Source of the DNA: Tragulus kanchil
Taxonomy: Eukaryota > Chordata > Mammalia > Artiodactyla > Tragulidae
Reading direction: 5' to 3'
DNA: 64,000 nt
NCBI GenBank assembly: GCA_022376925.1
Contig: JAIOJX010000032.1
Span: 169,595,979 to 169,659,978, forward strand
Below, piece after piece: positions 25,093 to 35,059 of this stretch. Position numbers and translations under genes: made by a program. Under the pieces are notes generated by a model. That model searched no databases, had not been told where the DNA came from, and saw nothing but the letters and a program-made list of their open reading frames with translations. Position 1 is the first letter of the stretch. The number at the start of each line of letters is the position of its first letter.

Positions 25093-27252
25093 GGTTGGAC
25101 CTGCCCTTAGCAGGGAGCCGCCTTTGAGGGGGACAGGCTGGGTGGTGACAGCCTGGAGATGCCAGGGGCTGCCTTGAGGAGGCCTGGAGCCCCTTCTCAC
25201 GTCAAGAGTCTTCTTGGCCCTCTTTAAGTGTGACCCAGCGCATCTGACCCGGCCTGAAGTTCAGAGTTCGAGAGGCGGCTTGGTCATTTTGAGTAGGCAC
25301 GTAGACATCAAGGTTAAGGCACATGGGAAGCCCCCGGAAGGGGCCTGGATGGAGTTTTCACATATTTGCGTTCTCTGAGCAGTAGAGCTGCGGGCCCAAA
25401 GGGAAGAGGGCGGCAGACCATTACACGATGTTGATGCTATGAGCTGGAGAAACTTTACCCAAGATAACCTTTGTATCTTCGCTAACCTCTTCAGCAACAA
25501 GATACAGCATTTTGCATTTTGAATAAATCTGCTGTAGTAGCCCATTGTTGAAACATTGTTTCTTTGAATGTGCAATTTCGCGGCTATGTTGGATTAGCAA
25601 ATAAGGACATTAAAATTCTGTTTATCTCAAATCGAGTTTTAAATTGAAAAGATTTGTCTTGAAATGACTTTCGATGATGCGCTTCCTTAAATTTTTCTGA
25701 GTGTTTTTGTCCTCTGCAGTTTACTATCTCATTGTAAGTCTAAAATGTTCTTTTTTAGTGAAGTCAAAAAGAGACAAATACAGTATACTAACACACACAT
25801 ATGGAGTCTAGTAGGATGGTCTTGATAACACACGCAGGGAACTCATGGAAAAACAGACAGAGCATAGACATAGGGACATTGTGGGGAAGAAATAGGGAGG
25901 GGGAGGCATGGGGGGAGTACCATGGAAACCTATACCGTCATGTGTGGAAAAGATAGCTATTGTCATTGTGCTAAGGGAATAGGAGTGCTCACAATGGCAT
26001 GGGGCGATGGTCCAGAGGGGTGGGATGGGGGGAACTGGGGGGGTGGGGACCAGGGATATGCATATGACTGATCTGGGAACATACATGTCTGTGAACAAGA
26101 TTTTATAACAATAGAAGGTAGCTGGAGATACTGCTGCTACAGCATATTTAACCCCAGAGTGAGGGGTCAGCAGAGCCTGTGACCAGGCCACCTGTTAGAC
26201 CAGGAGCTTTCCCATGGAAGCCTTCCAGTGGACTGCTGGGTTGGTTGGACCTGCCCTTAGCAGGGAGCCGCCTTTGAGGGGGACAGGCTGGGTGGTGACA
26301 GCCTGGAGATGCCAGGGGCTGCCTTGAGGAGGCCTGGAGCCCCTTCTCACGTCAAGAGTCTTCTTGGCCCTCTTTAAGTGTGACCCAGCGCATCTGACCC
26401 GGCCTGAAGTTCAGAGTTCGAGAGGCGGCTTGGTCATTTTGAGTAGGCACGTAGACATCAAGGTTAAGGCACATGGGAAGCCCCCGGAAGGGGCCTGGAT
26501 GGAGTTTTCACATATTTGCGTTCTCTGAGCAGTAGAGCTGCGGGCCCAAAGGGAAGAGGGCGGCAGACCATTACACGATGTTGATGCTATGAGCTGGAGA
26601 AACTTTACCCAAGATAACCTTTGTATCTTCGCTAACCTCTTCAGCAACAAGATACAGCATTTTGCATTTTGAATAAATCTGCTGTAGTAGCCCATTCTTT
26701 AAACATTGTTTCTTTGAATGTGCAATTTCTCGCGGGCTATGTTGGATTAGCAAATAAGGACATTAAAATTCTGTTTATCTCAAATCGAGTTTTAAATTGA
26801 AAAGATTTGTCTTGAAATGACTTTCGATGATGCGCTTCCTTAAATTTTTCTGAGTGTTTTTGTCCTCTGCAGTTTACTATCTCATTGTAAGTCTAAAATG
26901 TTCTTTTTTAGTGAAGTCAAAAAGAGACAAATACAGTATACTAACACACACATATGGAGTCTAGTAGGATGGTCTTGATAACACACGCAGGGAACTCATG
27001 GAAAAACAGACAGAGCATAGACATAGGGACATTGTGGGGAAGAAATAGGGAGGGGGAGGCATGGGGGGAGTACCATGGAAACCTATACCGTCATGTGTGG
27101 AAAAGATAGCTATTGTCATTGTGCTAAGGGAATAGGAGTGCTCACAATGGCATGGGGCAATGGTCCGGAGGGGTGGGATGGGAGGAACTGGGGGGGGTGG
27201 GGACCAGGGATATGCATATGACTGATCTGGGAACATACATGTCTGTGAACAA
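24941..27252. repeat. Tandem doublet 8 (copies 24941-26098 and 26100-27252)
   Basis: Offset 1154-1159 bp. The head of the second copy is visibly degraded (about 26130-26150). It includes an L1 3' end with G-rich tracts. Its first ~150 bp is present three times in the window (about 23819, 24941 and 26100). Confidence 0.95.
25765..26098 (+). mobile_element. L1 3' end
   Basis: AATACAGTATACTAACACAC followed by a purine/G-rich stretch, typical of ruminant L1 3' ends. The doublet copy at 26925-27297 continues to the end (AAAATAAAGAATTTAAAAAT). Confidence 0.7.
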
Positions 27253-27297
27253 CAAAACTCTGTAAAACCTTTAAAATAAAGAATTTAAAAATAAATA

Positions 27298-27916
27298 AAA
27301 TGTTCTTTTTTTCTAAGACATTGTTTTTCAACCTTTGTCCTTGTCTCAAGATTCCTTTATGCACTTAAAAATTTTTGTAGCCCTAGAGAGCTTTTGTTTA
27401 CATGGGTTATATCTACTTTTATAGGGAGTACTTTTTAAATTATATTAATAAAAACATTTTACATTAAAGTCAGTAACTATGAAATGTCACTAATTATCCC
27501 CCCAGTTTTTCTTTGTGGGAAGAGTGGCACTGTTACATTTCCACAGACCTCCTCATGTCCACCTTAGTGGATGACAGCTGGGGTCTCATCCCTGTTTTTT
27601 GTTCTCATTCTGTGGTGACGTCACAGCCACATAGCCTCTGGAGAGCCCCACCACGCCCTTGTGAGAGGATTCTGGTGAAAAAGACAGTCTCTTACCATTG
27701 TTATAAATGATAGTTTTGGCCCCTAAGAGGTCTCGGAAACCGGCAGACCACACTTGGAGCACCACCACGCTAAGATGACAAGCTTTCCACATTGGATACA
27801 CAGCTTCATTTGATCCTAAGCCTTCTCCCCTTCGAAGCAGGGTCAGGTGCATTGCTGTTTCTCCTCCCCATCCTTCCATCTGAGCTCACTTTCCTTCTGC
27901 GTGAATAGTCAACATT

Positions 27917-27951
<35 letters not shown>

Positions 27952-28687
27952 TTTTTTTTAACCTACAGATCTACTGCTGATTATTCCTTCAGTCTTAGTT
28001 GGTCCAAAATGTCATTTCTCCTTCTTTACTGAATGCTAGTTTCCTTGTGCATAGAATTCTGGATTGGCAGTCATACGATGACAGGCTTTCTTACTGTTGT
28101 TCTCTCTTTTGTCTGTGTTCCTAAATGGTTTGTTCTAACCCAGCCTCCAATTCAGTAATTCTTCAACTGTCTAATCTGTTGCTAAACCAGTCCAATTTCT
28201 ATTTGGCTTTTTTACAAGTCAGTTAAGTGACTTTCTTTTGTTTCATTTTTCACAATCTCCAGTTTTCTGTTGAAATTTTCAGCCTTATTTTGTGCTTCCT
28301 TGCGCATAGTAAGCCTCGTTATTCTTAAAACCTGTGTCTTATTAGGTCCAGTCTCTGGAGCCCCAAGGAAGCCTTGATATTTTCTATTGAGTGGAATTAC
28401 TGTCCACAGAACTGATGCATAAAAACACGCAGAGCAAAAATGGTAACACGAAGAGAAATGGCAAGAAAATGGTAACAAAGAGAAATGGCAAGAAAACCAG
28501 AGACAGGAGACAGGGCTTCTCGGCCGTTAACACTGCAAGTAGAGACTCCCTTTATCAGACCAGCTCGTCCTCTTTGTCCAAGACGTTCCCTGTTTCAGCG
28601 CGGTAAGTCCCACACCCCGGCAAATCGGACGGTTAGTCACCTTATTACGACCCCCCGCCCCCCCTTCTCTTCCCCAGCGCCCCCCGG
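27298..28687. other. Spacer upstream of ATP5MJ
   Basis: AT-rich sequence with old repeat remnants that I cannot classify, the AT microsatellite, and a two-unit repeat of about 27 bp at 28440-28497 (built on AAGAGAAATGGCAAGAAAA). No coding exon was recognised. Confidence 0.5.
27920..27948. repeat. (AT)n microsatellite
   Basis: About 14 AT units followed by a T-run. Confidence 0.95.
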
Positions 28688-28881
28688 CCGGCCTCTGTCC
28701 CGCCGAGCCGCTGGGGGCGCTGTGGTGCGCAGGCGCGGTCAGAGAGGCGCTCTGCTCGGGGCGCGGCCTCTCCTTCCGCCTTCCCGGCAGGCCCCGCGCG
28801 GCGCCTGCGCGCTCGCTGACCTTTTCGAGTCTGGCTGTGAGTGGGAGCCTCCGCATCTGCAGCCGCTGGTCCTTCGCCGAG
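28688..28881 (+). promoter_or_regulatory. ATP5MJ: ATP5MJ CpG-rich promoter and noncoding exon 1
   Basis: This GC- and CpG-rich block ends in a consensus donor (GCCGAG|GTGAGT, GT at 28882-28883) upstream of the ATP5MJ coding exons, as expected for a 5' UTR exon. I place the exon at roughly 28815-28881; the exact TSS is not visible. Two palindrome-like GCGCAGGCGC motifs (28727-28736, and inverted at 28801-28810) fit the NRF-1 core GCGCANGCGC, typical of nuclear genes for mitochondrial proteins. The same block recurs at 29871-30064 as a doublet copy. Confidence 0.65.
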
Positions 28882-29992
28882 GTGAGTGTGGGCTTGGGTC
28901 GGCGCTCGCGGGGCAGTCGGGACGGTGAGGGTCCGGACCGCGGGCGGCGGAGACCCGGGGTCCCGTGCGGCCCCCACGGCGGCGGGCAGGAGCTACCCCG
29001 GCCCCGCACAACCGCACTTCCACCACCGCTGACCTTGGGGCCAGCTCCTCCCTCTGCCCTCGCGCGGTCGCAGCGCGGCTCGCTGCCTGTAGGGGGAGGT
29101 GGGCCAGGGGCTCACTGTGCTTGGCGTAGGCCGAGGCCGCGCTACGCCCTTTCCTTCCGCCGCGAGGGTCCGCCACCTCCCCGAGGCTACTCGGCTAGGA
29201 AGCGGTGGCAGGCTCCAGGCCGAGCGCTCGCGCCCCGTGTGTCGTCTCCTCCCTTCTTTACACCTCTCGTTTCCTGCAGCACACTGGCCTCAGAGCTACG
29301 CTGTATGTGCGGCAAGGCCTTGGGAGGGGGAGACGGGGCCAGAACGGGACGGGAGGTGGTGACTGCTTTGCACGGACCTCAGGCTCTGAAGCCTCAGCGG
29401 GTCAGGCGTCTCCCGTCTCCAGGGCAGGGTCCGGCGATAGTGTGCTGTTAACGCACCCCAAACATTACAGACCTAAACGGAGACAGTGGACTCTCGTTTG
29501 GCCTTTAAAGGAACGGGCCATAATAAAGCCGACGCAGAGCTGGGCAGCGTGGCTGCACAGGAGGACTCGGGCGGGAGAAGTAGGGGCCTCCCCCTCGTTG
29601 GGGATACTCAGCTGTCCGAGCAGACGCGGCAGCCCTGAGCCAGCGGCAGGCCGGGAGGCTAGCGTTTGCTGTGAAACTGCCGTGTGGCAATTTCAGATCA
29701 TTTTAGGTAAGGAGGGAACGCCGGGGTCCTGGACCCTGAGCAAAAGATCCAGATAACGGAAGGTTATTTTGTCCCTTCTCGGGGCCTTTGCACTTTCCTG
29801 ATTTGCTTTGCTTTTTCCGGCCTTGCTCTGATCTCTTAACGGGCCTGAGCCTTGCCCTCGTCTTCCTTTACCGGCCTCTGTCCCGCCGAGCCGCTGGGGG
29901 CGCTGTGGTGCGCAGGCGCGGTCAGAGAGGCGCTCTGCTCGGGGCGCGGCCTCTCCTTCCGCCTTCCCGGCAGGCCCCGCGCGGCGCCTGCG

Positions 29993-30064
29993 CGCTCGCT
30001 GACCTTTTCGAGTCTGGCTGTGAGTGGGAGCCTCCGCATCTGCAGCCGCTGGTCCTTCGCCGAG
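29993..30064 (+). other. Duplicate copy of ATP5MJ exon 1
   Basis: Repeats the exon 1 region with the same donor (GT at 30065). It is part of the 28688-29868 / 29871-31052 doublet. Either copy could be the real exon, and the assembly as given cannot tell them apart. Confidence 0.7.
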
Positions 30065-31052
30065 GTGAGTGTGGGCTTGGGTCGGCGCTCGCGGGGCAGT
30101 CGGGACGGTGAGGGTCCGGACCGCGGGCGGCGGAGACCCGGGGTCCCGTGCGGCCCCCACGGCGGCGGGCAGGAGCTACCCCGGCCCCGCACAACCGCAC
30201 TTCCACCACCGCTGACCTTGGGGCCAGCTCCTCCCTCTGCCCTCGCGCGGTCGCAGCGCGGCTCGCTGCCTGTAGGGGGAGGTGGGCCAGGGGCTCACTG
30301 TGCTTGGCGTAGGCCGAGGCCGCGCTACGCCCTTTCCTTCCGCCGCGAGGGTCCGCCACCTCCCCGAGGCTACTCGGCTAGGAAGCGGTGGCAGGCTCCA
30401 GGCCGAGCGCTCGCGCCCCGTGTGTCGTCTCCTCCCTTCTTTACACCTCTCGTTTCCTGCAGCACACTGGCCTCAGAGCTACGCTGTATGTGCGGCAAGG
30501 CCTTGGGAGGGGGAGACGGGGCCAGAACGGGACGGGAGGTGGTGACTGCTTTGCACGGACCTCAGGCTCTGAAGCCTCAGCGGGTCAGGCGTCTCCCGTC
30601 TCCAGGGCAGGGTCCGGCGATAGTGTGCTGTTAACGCACCCCAAACATTACAGACCTAAACGGAGACAGTGGACTCTCGTTTGGCCTTTAAAGGAACGGG
30701 CCATAATAAAGCCGACGCAGAGCTGGGCAGCGTGGCTGCACGGGGAGGACTCGGGCGGGAGAAGTAGGGGCCTCCCTCTCGTTGGGGATACTCAGCTGTC
30801 CGAGCAGACGCGGCAGCCCTGAGCCAGCGGCAGGCCGGGAGGCTAGCGTTTGCTGTGAAACTGCCGTGTGGCAATTTCAGATCATTTTAGGTAAGGAGGG
30901 AACGCCGGGGTCCTGGACCCTGAGCAAAAGATCCAGATAACGGAAGGTTATTTTGTCCCTTCTCGGGGCCTTTGCACTTTCCTGATTTGCTTTGCTTTTT
31001 CCGGCCTTGCTCTGATCTCTCTAACGGGCCTGAGCCTTGCCCTCGTCTTCCT

Positions 31053-32365
31053 AGACTTGAGCCCTGCCCAGAACGCCAGGGCGTGGCGCTGTCTCACGCA
31101 GCTGGGCATCTGCGGAGGTCCCTTCTGTGCTTGTTGTAATCACTTACGGAGTCTTCATTCCTTACCAGGCAGTAGGCCGGGGTCCTTCATGTTTCCTTCT
31201 TAAACCCCATGGAGAACCCCACGAAGCAGGTGGAGCGTCTTTGTATCACAGAAAGGGAAACTTGTGAAATGACATCTTTGAGACGTGCCCAAGGTCGAGG
31301 GCAAGGCAGGCGGAGCTGGTGTAGGAACCCCAGGTTCACAGGCTTCCGCCCCACGGGTCTTCCCCCGTCAGTGCTGGGCGCAGGGAGGAGAGGAGTGCGC
31401 TCGGCACCTCTGAGCCTTTCCCGTCCGAGACTTCCTGAGACTGCCTCCACTCCCGTGCGATCCTCTCGGTGTGTTCCGGGGCAGGATGCTGGCTTCTTGG
31501 AGCCCTGTGCTCTGACGGAGCATCCCAGTACTGCCTGGGGACGGGGCATGGGAGGCCCGACGTGTTGGGAGGGTTCCAGGAGGGCGCCAGCACGTTTTCC
31601 CCGGTCCCTCAGGGCGCTGGCCTCGGCCCGGGTCTGGTCTCTGCTAGGAGAGCCGGGAGCCAGGCTCAGAGCAGATCCTCGGTGCCGAGGGGCAGGTCCA
31701 GCTCGACAGCTTCCTCCTGGAGGGCAGGAGATGAGCGTGTGAAGTGCTGCTGGTGTGTTGGGCGCGTGGGCCATTCTTAGGGCTGCGCTCTTTGCCGAGG
31801 CCCCCGAAGCCCTCCACGTTCTGGCCGGCCGCCGCCCTAGTCCAGCGGTGGTGCCTTGTGTAAGGCACGGTATTCCTCACGATGGTCTGAGTGACGAGGG
31901 TTCAGCGCACCCCTCCGGTGTTGCACAGCTTAGTGCAGTGGACGTGAGGCCCTCTGACTCCAGAGGCTCGTGAGTTACAGACAGGGGCGGACGCGTCGCG
32001 CTGAGAGCCGTACCTGAGGGTGAGCGGTGCGAGTTCAGGGCTTGATGGCTTTTCCTGATCGAGTCTCGTAGTGACATAGTTTCATTCGTTAGATAAGTCG
32101 TCGTCGCCGCGAGGGCTGGAGGACCGCGAGGTGACGCCGTGCCTGGGTGGCAGGGTCGGGGCTGCGCAGCTGTGTGGGGCTTGGAAAGCTGTTGAGAGCA
32201 GGCGCCCCATAGAGACATGGAATGGCTTTGGGGAGCAGGTCTGGCATAGGGAGCTGCTCCCTGTGGATTCGTTTGGGGAACGGGGTCAAACTTCGTAAGT
32301 GGAAGCCTCCTGCCGGTCAGGTTGGAGCCGCGGTCGGGGTCACCGTCCGCCTGTGCTCTTTCCAG
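31053..32365 (+). other. ATP5MJ: ATP5MJ intron 1, 3' part
   Basis: Mostly unique, GC-rich intron sequence between the second copy of the exon 1 region and the first coding exon. Weak MIR-like similarity is visible at about 31180-31340. Overlapping long ORFs on both strands near 31190-31780 and 31877-32647 look like GC-driven open frames; I recognise no protein. Confidence 0.5.
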
Positions 32366-32489
32366 ATGCTCCAGAGTCTCATCAAGCACGTGTGGAACCC
32401 CATGAAGCCCTACTACACCCAGGTGTACCAGGAGATTTGGGTGGGGACGGGGTTGATGGCCTTCATCATTTATAAGATCAGGAGTGCGG
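32366..32489 (+). CDS. ATP5MJ: ATP5MJ coding exon (N-terminal 41 codons)
   Basis: ATP5MJ (6.8-kDa proteolipid, formerly MP68/C14orf2) is a small single-pass subunit of the mitochondrial F1Fo ATP synthase, in the inner membrane. The exon starts exactly at the ATG after TCTTTCCAG. It encodes [20 protein letters not shown], then YQEIWVG and a hydrophobic segment ([11 protein letters not shown], residues about 28-38) that is the membrane span. The donor is GCGG|GTAAGT at 32490, phase 1. Joined to 34276-34299 and 34912-34946 it gives a 60-residue protein, against 58 in human as I recall it. No separate targeting peptide is apparent, as is usual for this family. Confidence 0.94.
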
Positions 32490-33200
32490 GTAAGTTTCCT
32501 CGTTGGGTTCCTTAGGGGCCGGGGAGGAAATTCCTTTCGAAAGGCATCACGGTTCTTGTCGTAGAGTCTGGCCCTTCCCTGGCAGTGCCCTCCGGGACCC
32601 CGGCGGTCCTCCGTCAGACGTGGGCGGTGCGACAGCGGTGCCAGCAATGAGGGAGGCGAGCGCGAGACCGCGAGGTCCGGGGATGGGGGTCCCCGGCTGA
32701 CAGTGGTGTTCCGGACGCGCAGGACACGCCCTCAGCTTTAAGGGACGCAGGGGCGGAGTGTCACGGTGTGCGGTGCTCATCGTGTCTCTCCTACTGATCC
32801 GAGTATTTAAGTATTTTCATAGTAAAAGTTGGGGCAGAGTAACCACTTGGTTCTCAGTGAAGCAGAGATGAAACCCAGCTGTGTGTGAGGCAGCCGGCTG
32901 GTTAAAAAGAGGGGAGAAAGGAGAAAACTCAAACTGCCCGGCGGAGTCGCGACGCGGTGGGGAGGGAAGGGTCCAGCGGATTCTGAAGGGCTGTCTCACT
33001 CTTCAGAGAACGTCTCTGGTAGAGTTTTGACCACTTCTTGGCTTTGGGACACTAGGGGAGTTAAGTTTTCTGAAAGCTTCCTTCAGCTGGTTCACCTAAG
33101 CTGTGGACTGTTCTGCTAGATGATAGTTTCGACAATGAATTGGCTACCAGCATTTTTGCAGAGCATTGATATGACAGATTTTTCTTTCCATTTATTTTAG

Positions 33201-33224
33201 ACAAAAGAAGTAAAGCCTTGAAAG
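33201..33224 (+). other. Duplicate copy of the ATP5MJ 24-nt microexon
   Basis: Sequence and splice sites are identical to 34276-34299. It belongs to the first copy of the 32823-33874 / 33900-34950 doublet. If that doublet is an assembly overlap, only one of these exons exists in the genome. Confidence 0.85.
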
Positions 33225-33836
33225 GTAAGAATTCTGCTTCTTAAAGTGGGTGGGGAGTGAAAACACCATCCTTCCTGTCAGGACAAGGTGCCTCCCTGCT
33301 GTGAGTTGCCTCGGACGCCCGGGTCCCTGAGCTCGGGGCAGTGGGGCTCCAGGGCGTGCAGAGCGCTGGCCCACTGGAGCAGAGCAGTCTGACGTCCTGC
33401 CTCTGCAGTCTGAGCTTGAAAGTCATTGCTCTGCCCTGGGGCTGAGGACGGCTTCCAGGAGTGAAATGAGTTCATCAGAGCTCACCCGGCCCCCTAAGGG
33501 AAGTGGGAGTTAACTGTGCAAGCGGGCTGCCCCGAAAACCATATGGGCCCTGGTGCTGGTCACTGCTTCACCTCCATCCACATGACAGTGAGACTCTAGT
33601 CACCCGGGTCCTCCACAAACCAGGGCTGGCCCATGCCTCGGGAAGGAGACGTTTCCAGGCCCTCGCTCTGCACTCAACGCGGGTTCCACATTCCTCTAGA
33701 AATACCCTCCTTCTGCCTCATGGTGTTAAAAGTGGTTCTGCACCCTCTGGCTCGTCCTTAGGGATTTACATGATAGACTGCCTTCTGCTCTTCCCTGCCC
33801 TCCTAAATTGTCTCTGTTGTGCTTCTCTTTGAAAAG

Positions 33837-33874
33837 CGCCAGTCCTGCGCCGGCTCATGGTCATCATTAACCAG
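33837..33874 (+). pseudogene. Duplicate ATP5MJ last exon with a 1-nt deletion
   Basis: This is the first-copy counterpart of 34912-34950. It reads CGCCAGTCC where the intact copy has CGTCCAGTCC. The missing T shifts the frame, removes the PAPAHGHH ending and the stop, and the homology ends 38 nt into the exon. It is at the tail of a doublet copy, where sequence errors are expected, so I read it as an assembly or sequencing error rather than a decayed exon. Confidence 0.8.
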
Positions 33875-34275
33875 GGCCCGTCATCTGCCACTTGGTTGCT
33901 AAAAGTTGGGGCAGAGTAACCACTTGGTTCTCAGTGAAGCAGAGATGAAACCCAGCTGTGTGTGAGGCAGCCGGCTGGTTAAAAAGAGGGGAGAAAGGAG
34001 AAAACTCAAACTGCCCGGCGGAGTCGCGACGCGGCGGGGAGGGACGGGTCCAGCATTCTGAAGGGCTGTCTCACTCTTCAGAGAACGTCTCTGGTAGAGT
34101 TTTGACCACTTCTTGGCTTTGGGACACTAGGGGAGTTAAGTTTTCTGAAAGCTTCCTTCAGCTGGTTCACCTAAGCTGTGGACTGTTCTGCTAGATGATA
34201 GTTTCGACAATGAATTGGCTACCAGCATTTTTGCAGAGCATTGATATGACAGATTTTTCTTTCCATTTATTTTAG

Positions 34276-34299
34276 ACAAAAGAAGTAAAGCCTTGAAAG
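34276..34299 (+). CDS. ATP5MJ: ATP5MJ 24-nt microexon
   Basis: TTTATTTTAG precedes the exon and GTAAGA follows it. With the split codon it encodes DKRSKALK, identical to my recollection of the mammalian protein. An identical copy is at 33201-33224, one doublet period (about 1075 bp) upstream. I choose this copy because it lies next to the intact last exon. Being 24 nt, inclusion of both copies would insert eight residues in frame, but nothing suggests that this happens. Confidence 0.88.
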
Positions 34300-34911
34300 G
34301 TAAGAATTCTGCTTCTTAAAGTGGGTGGGGAGTGAAAACACCATCCTTCCTGTCAGGACAAGGTGCCTCCCTGCTGTGAGTTGCCTCGGACGCCCGGGTC
34401 CCTGAGCTCGGGGCAGTGGGGCTCCAGGGCGTGCAGAGCGCTGGCCCACTGGAGCAGAGCAGTCTGACGTCCTGCCTCTGCAGTCTGAGCTTGAAAGTCA
34501 TTGCTCTGCCCTGGGGCTGAGGACGGCTTCCAGGAGTGAAATGAGTTCATCAGAGCTCACCCGGCCCCCTAAGGGAAGTGGGAGTTAACTGTGCAAGCGG
34601 GCTGCCCCGAAAACCATATGGGCCCTGGTGCTGGTCACTGCTTCACCTCCATCCACATGACAGTGAGACTCTAGTCACCCGGGTCCTCCACAAACCAGGG
34701 CTGGCCCATGCCTCGGGAAGGAGACGTTTCCAGGCCCTCGCTCTGCACTCAACGCGGGTTCCACATTCCTCTAGAAATACCCTCCTTCTGCCTCATGGTG
34801 TTAAAAGTGGTTCTGCACCCTCTGGCTCGTCCTTAGGGATTTACATGATAGACTGCCTTCTGCTCTTCCCTGCCCTCCTAAATTGTCTCTGTTGTGCTTC
34901 TCTTTGAAAAG

Positions 34912-34946
34912 CGTCCAGTCCTGCGCCGGCTCATGGTCATCATTAA
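34912..34946 (+). CDS. ATP5MJ: ATP5MJ last coding exon with stop
   Basis: The acceptor TTGAAAAG precedes this exon. The first two bases complete an Ala codon, and the tail reads ASSPAPAHGHH followed by TAA at 34944-34946, close to the human C-terminus as I recall it. The 3' UTR is short and ends at the AATAAA at 35032. The preceding polypyrimidine tract (TTGTGCTTCTCTTTG) is good. Confidence 0.92.
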
Positions 34947-35031
34947 CCAGCTCTCCGTGGACAGCTCGTCGGTCTCGCTGTATTGTGGGAACGAGGCACA
35001 GTGTTGACTTGTGCCGCTGCCCTCAGCCATG

Positions 35032-35037
35032 AATAAA
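35032..35037 (+). terminator. ATP5MJ: ATP5MJ poly(A) signal
   Basis: AATAAA lies 86 nt after the ATP5MJ stop codon and is followed by a TGTGAGG-type GU-rich stretch. Confidence 0.8.
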
Positions 35038-35059
35038 CGTATCTGTGAGGCCCACGCTG

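Larger units (their letters stand above)
28688..31052. repeat. Tandem doublet 9 (copies 28688-29868 and 29871-31052)
   Basis: Offset 1183-1185 bp, the longest period in the window. It holds the ATP5MJ CpG-rich promoter and exon 1. Differences include CACAGGAGG against CACGGGGAGG and CTCTTAAC against CTCTCTAAC. Confidence 0.95.
32823..34950. repeat. Tandem doublet 10 (copies 32823-33874 and 33900-34950)
   Basis: Offset 1075-1077 bp with about 25 bp of filler. It contains the ATP5MJ microexon and the last exon. The first copy's last exon has a 1-nt deletion; the head of the second copy differs at about 34035-34056. Confidence 0.95.

Noticed and set aside
25261..25575. Minus-strand frame with a protein-like look (IYSKCKMLYLVAEEVSEDTK)
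   Set aside because: I could not place it in any family; no splice signals seen. An unrecognised old processed copy remains possible but unsupported.
28837..29451. 204-codon frame (and its copy at 29852-30634)
   Set aside because: Coincides with the CpG-rich promoter and intron start of ATP5MJ; GC-driven, and crosses the exon 1 donor.
32366..32515. ATP5MJ as a single-exon read-through protein ending FPRWVP
   Set aside because: This reads into the intron; the GTAAGT donor and matching downstream exons restore the conserved C-terminus.
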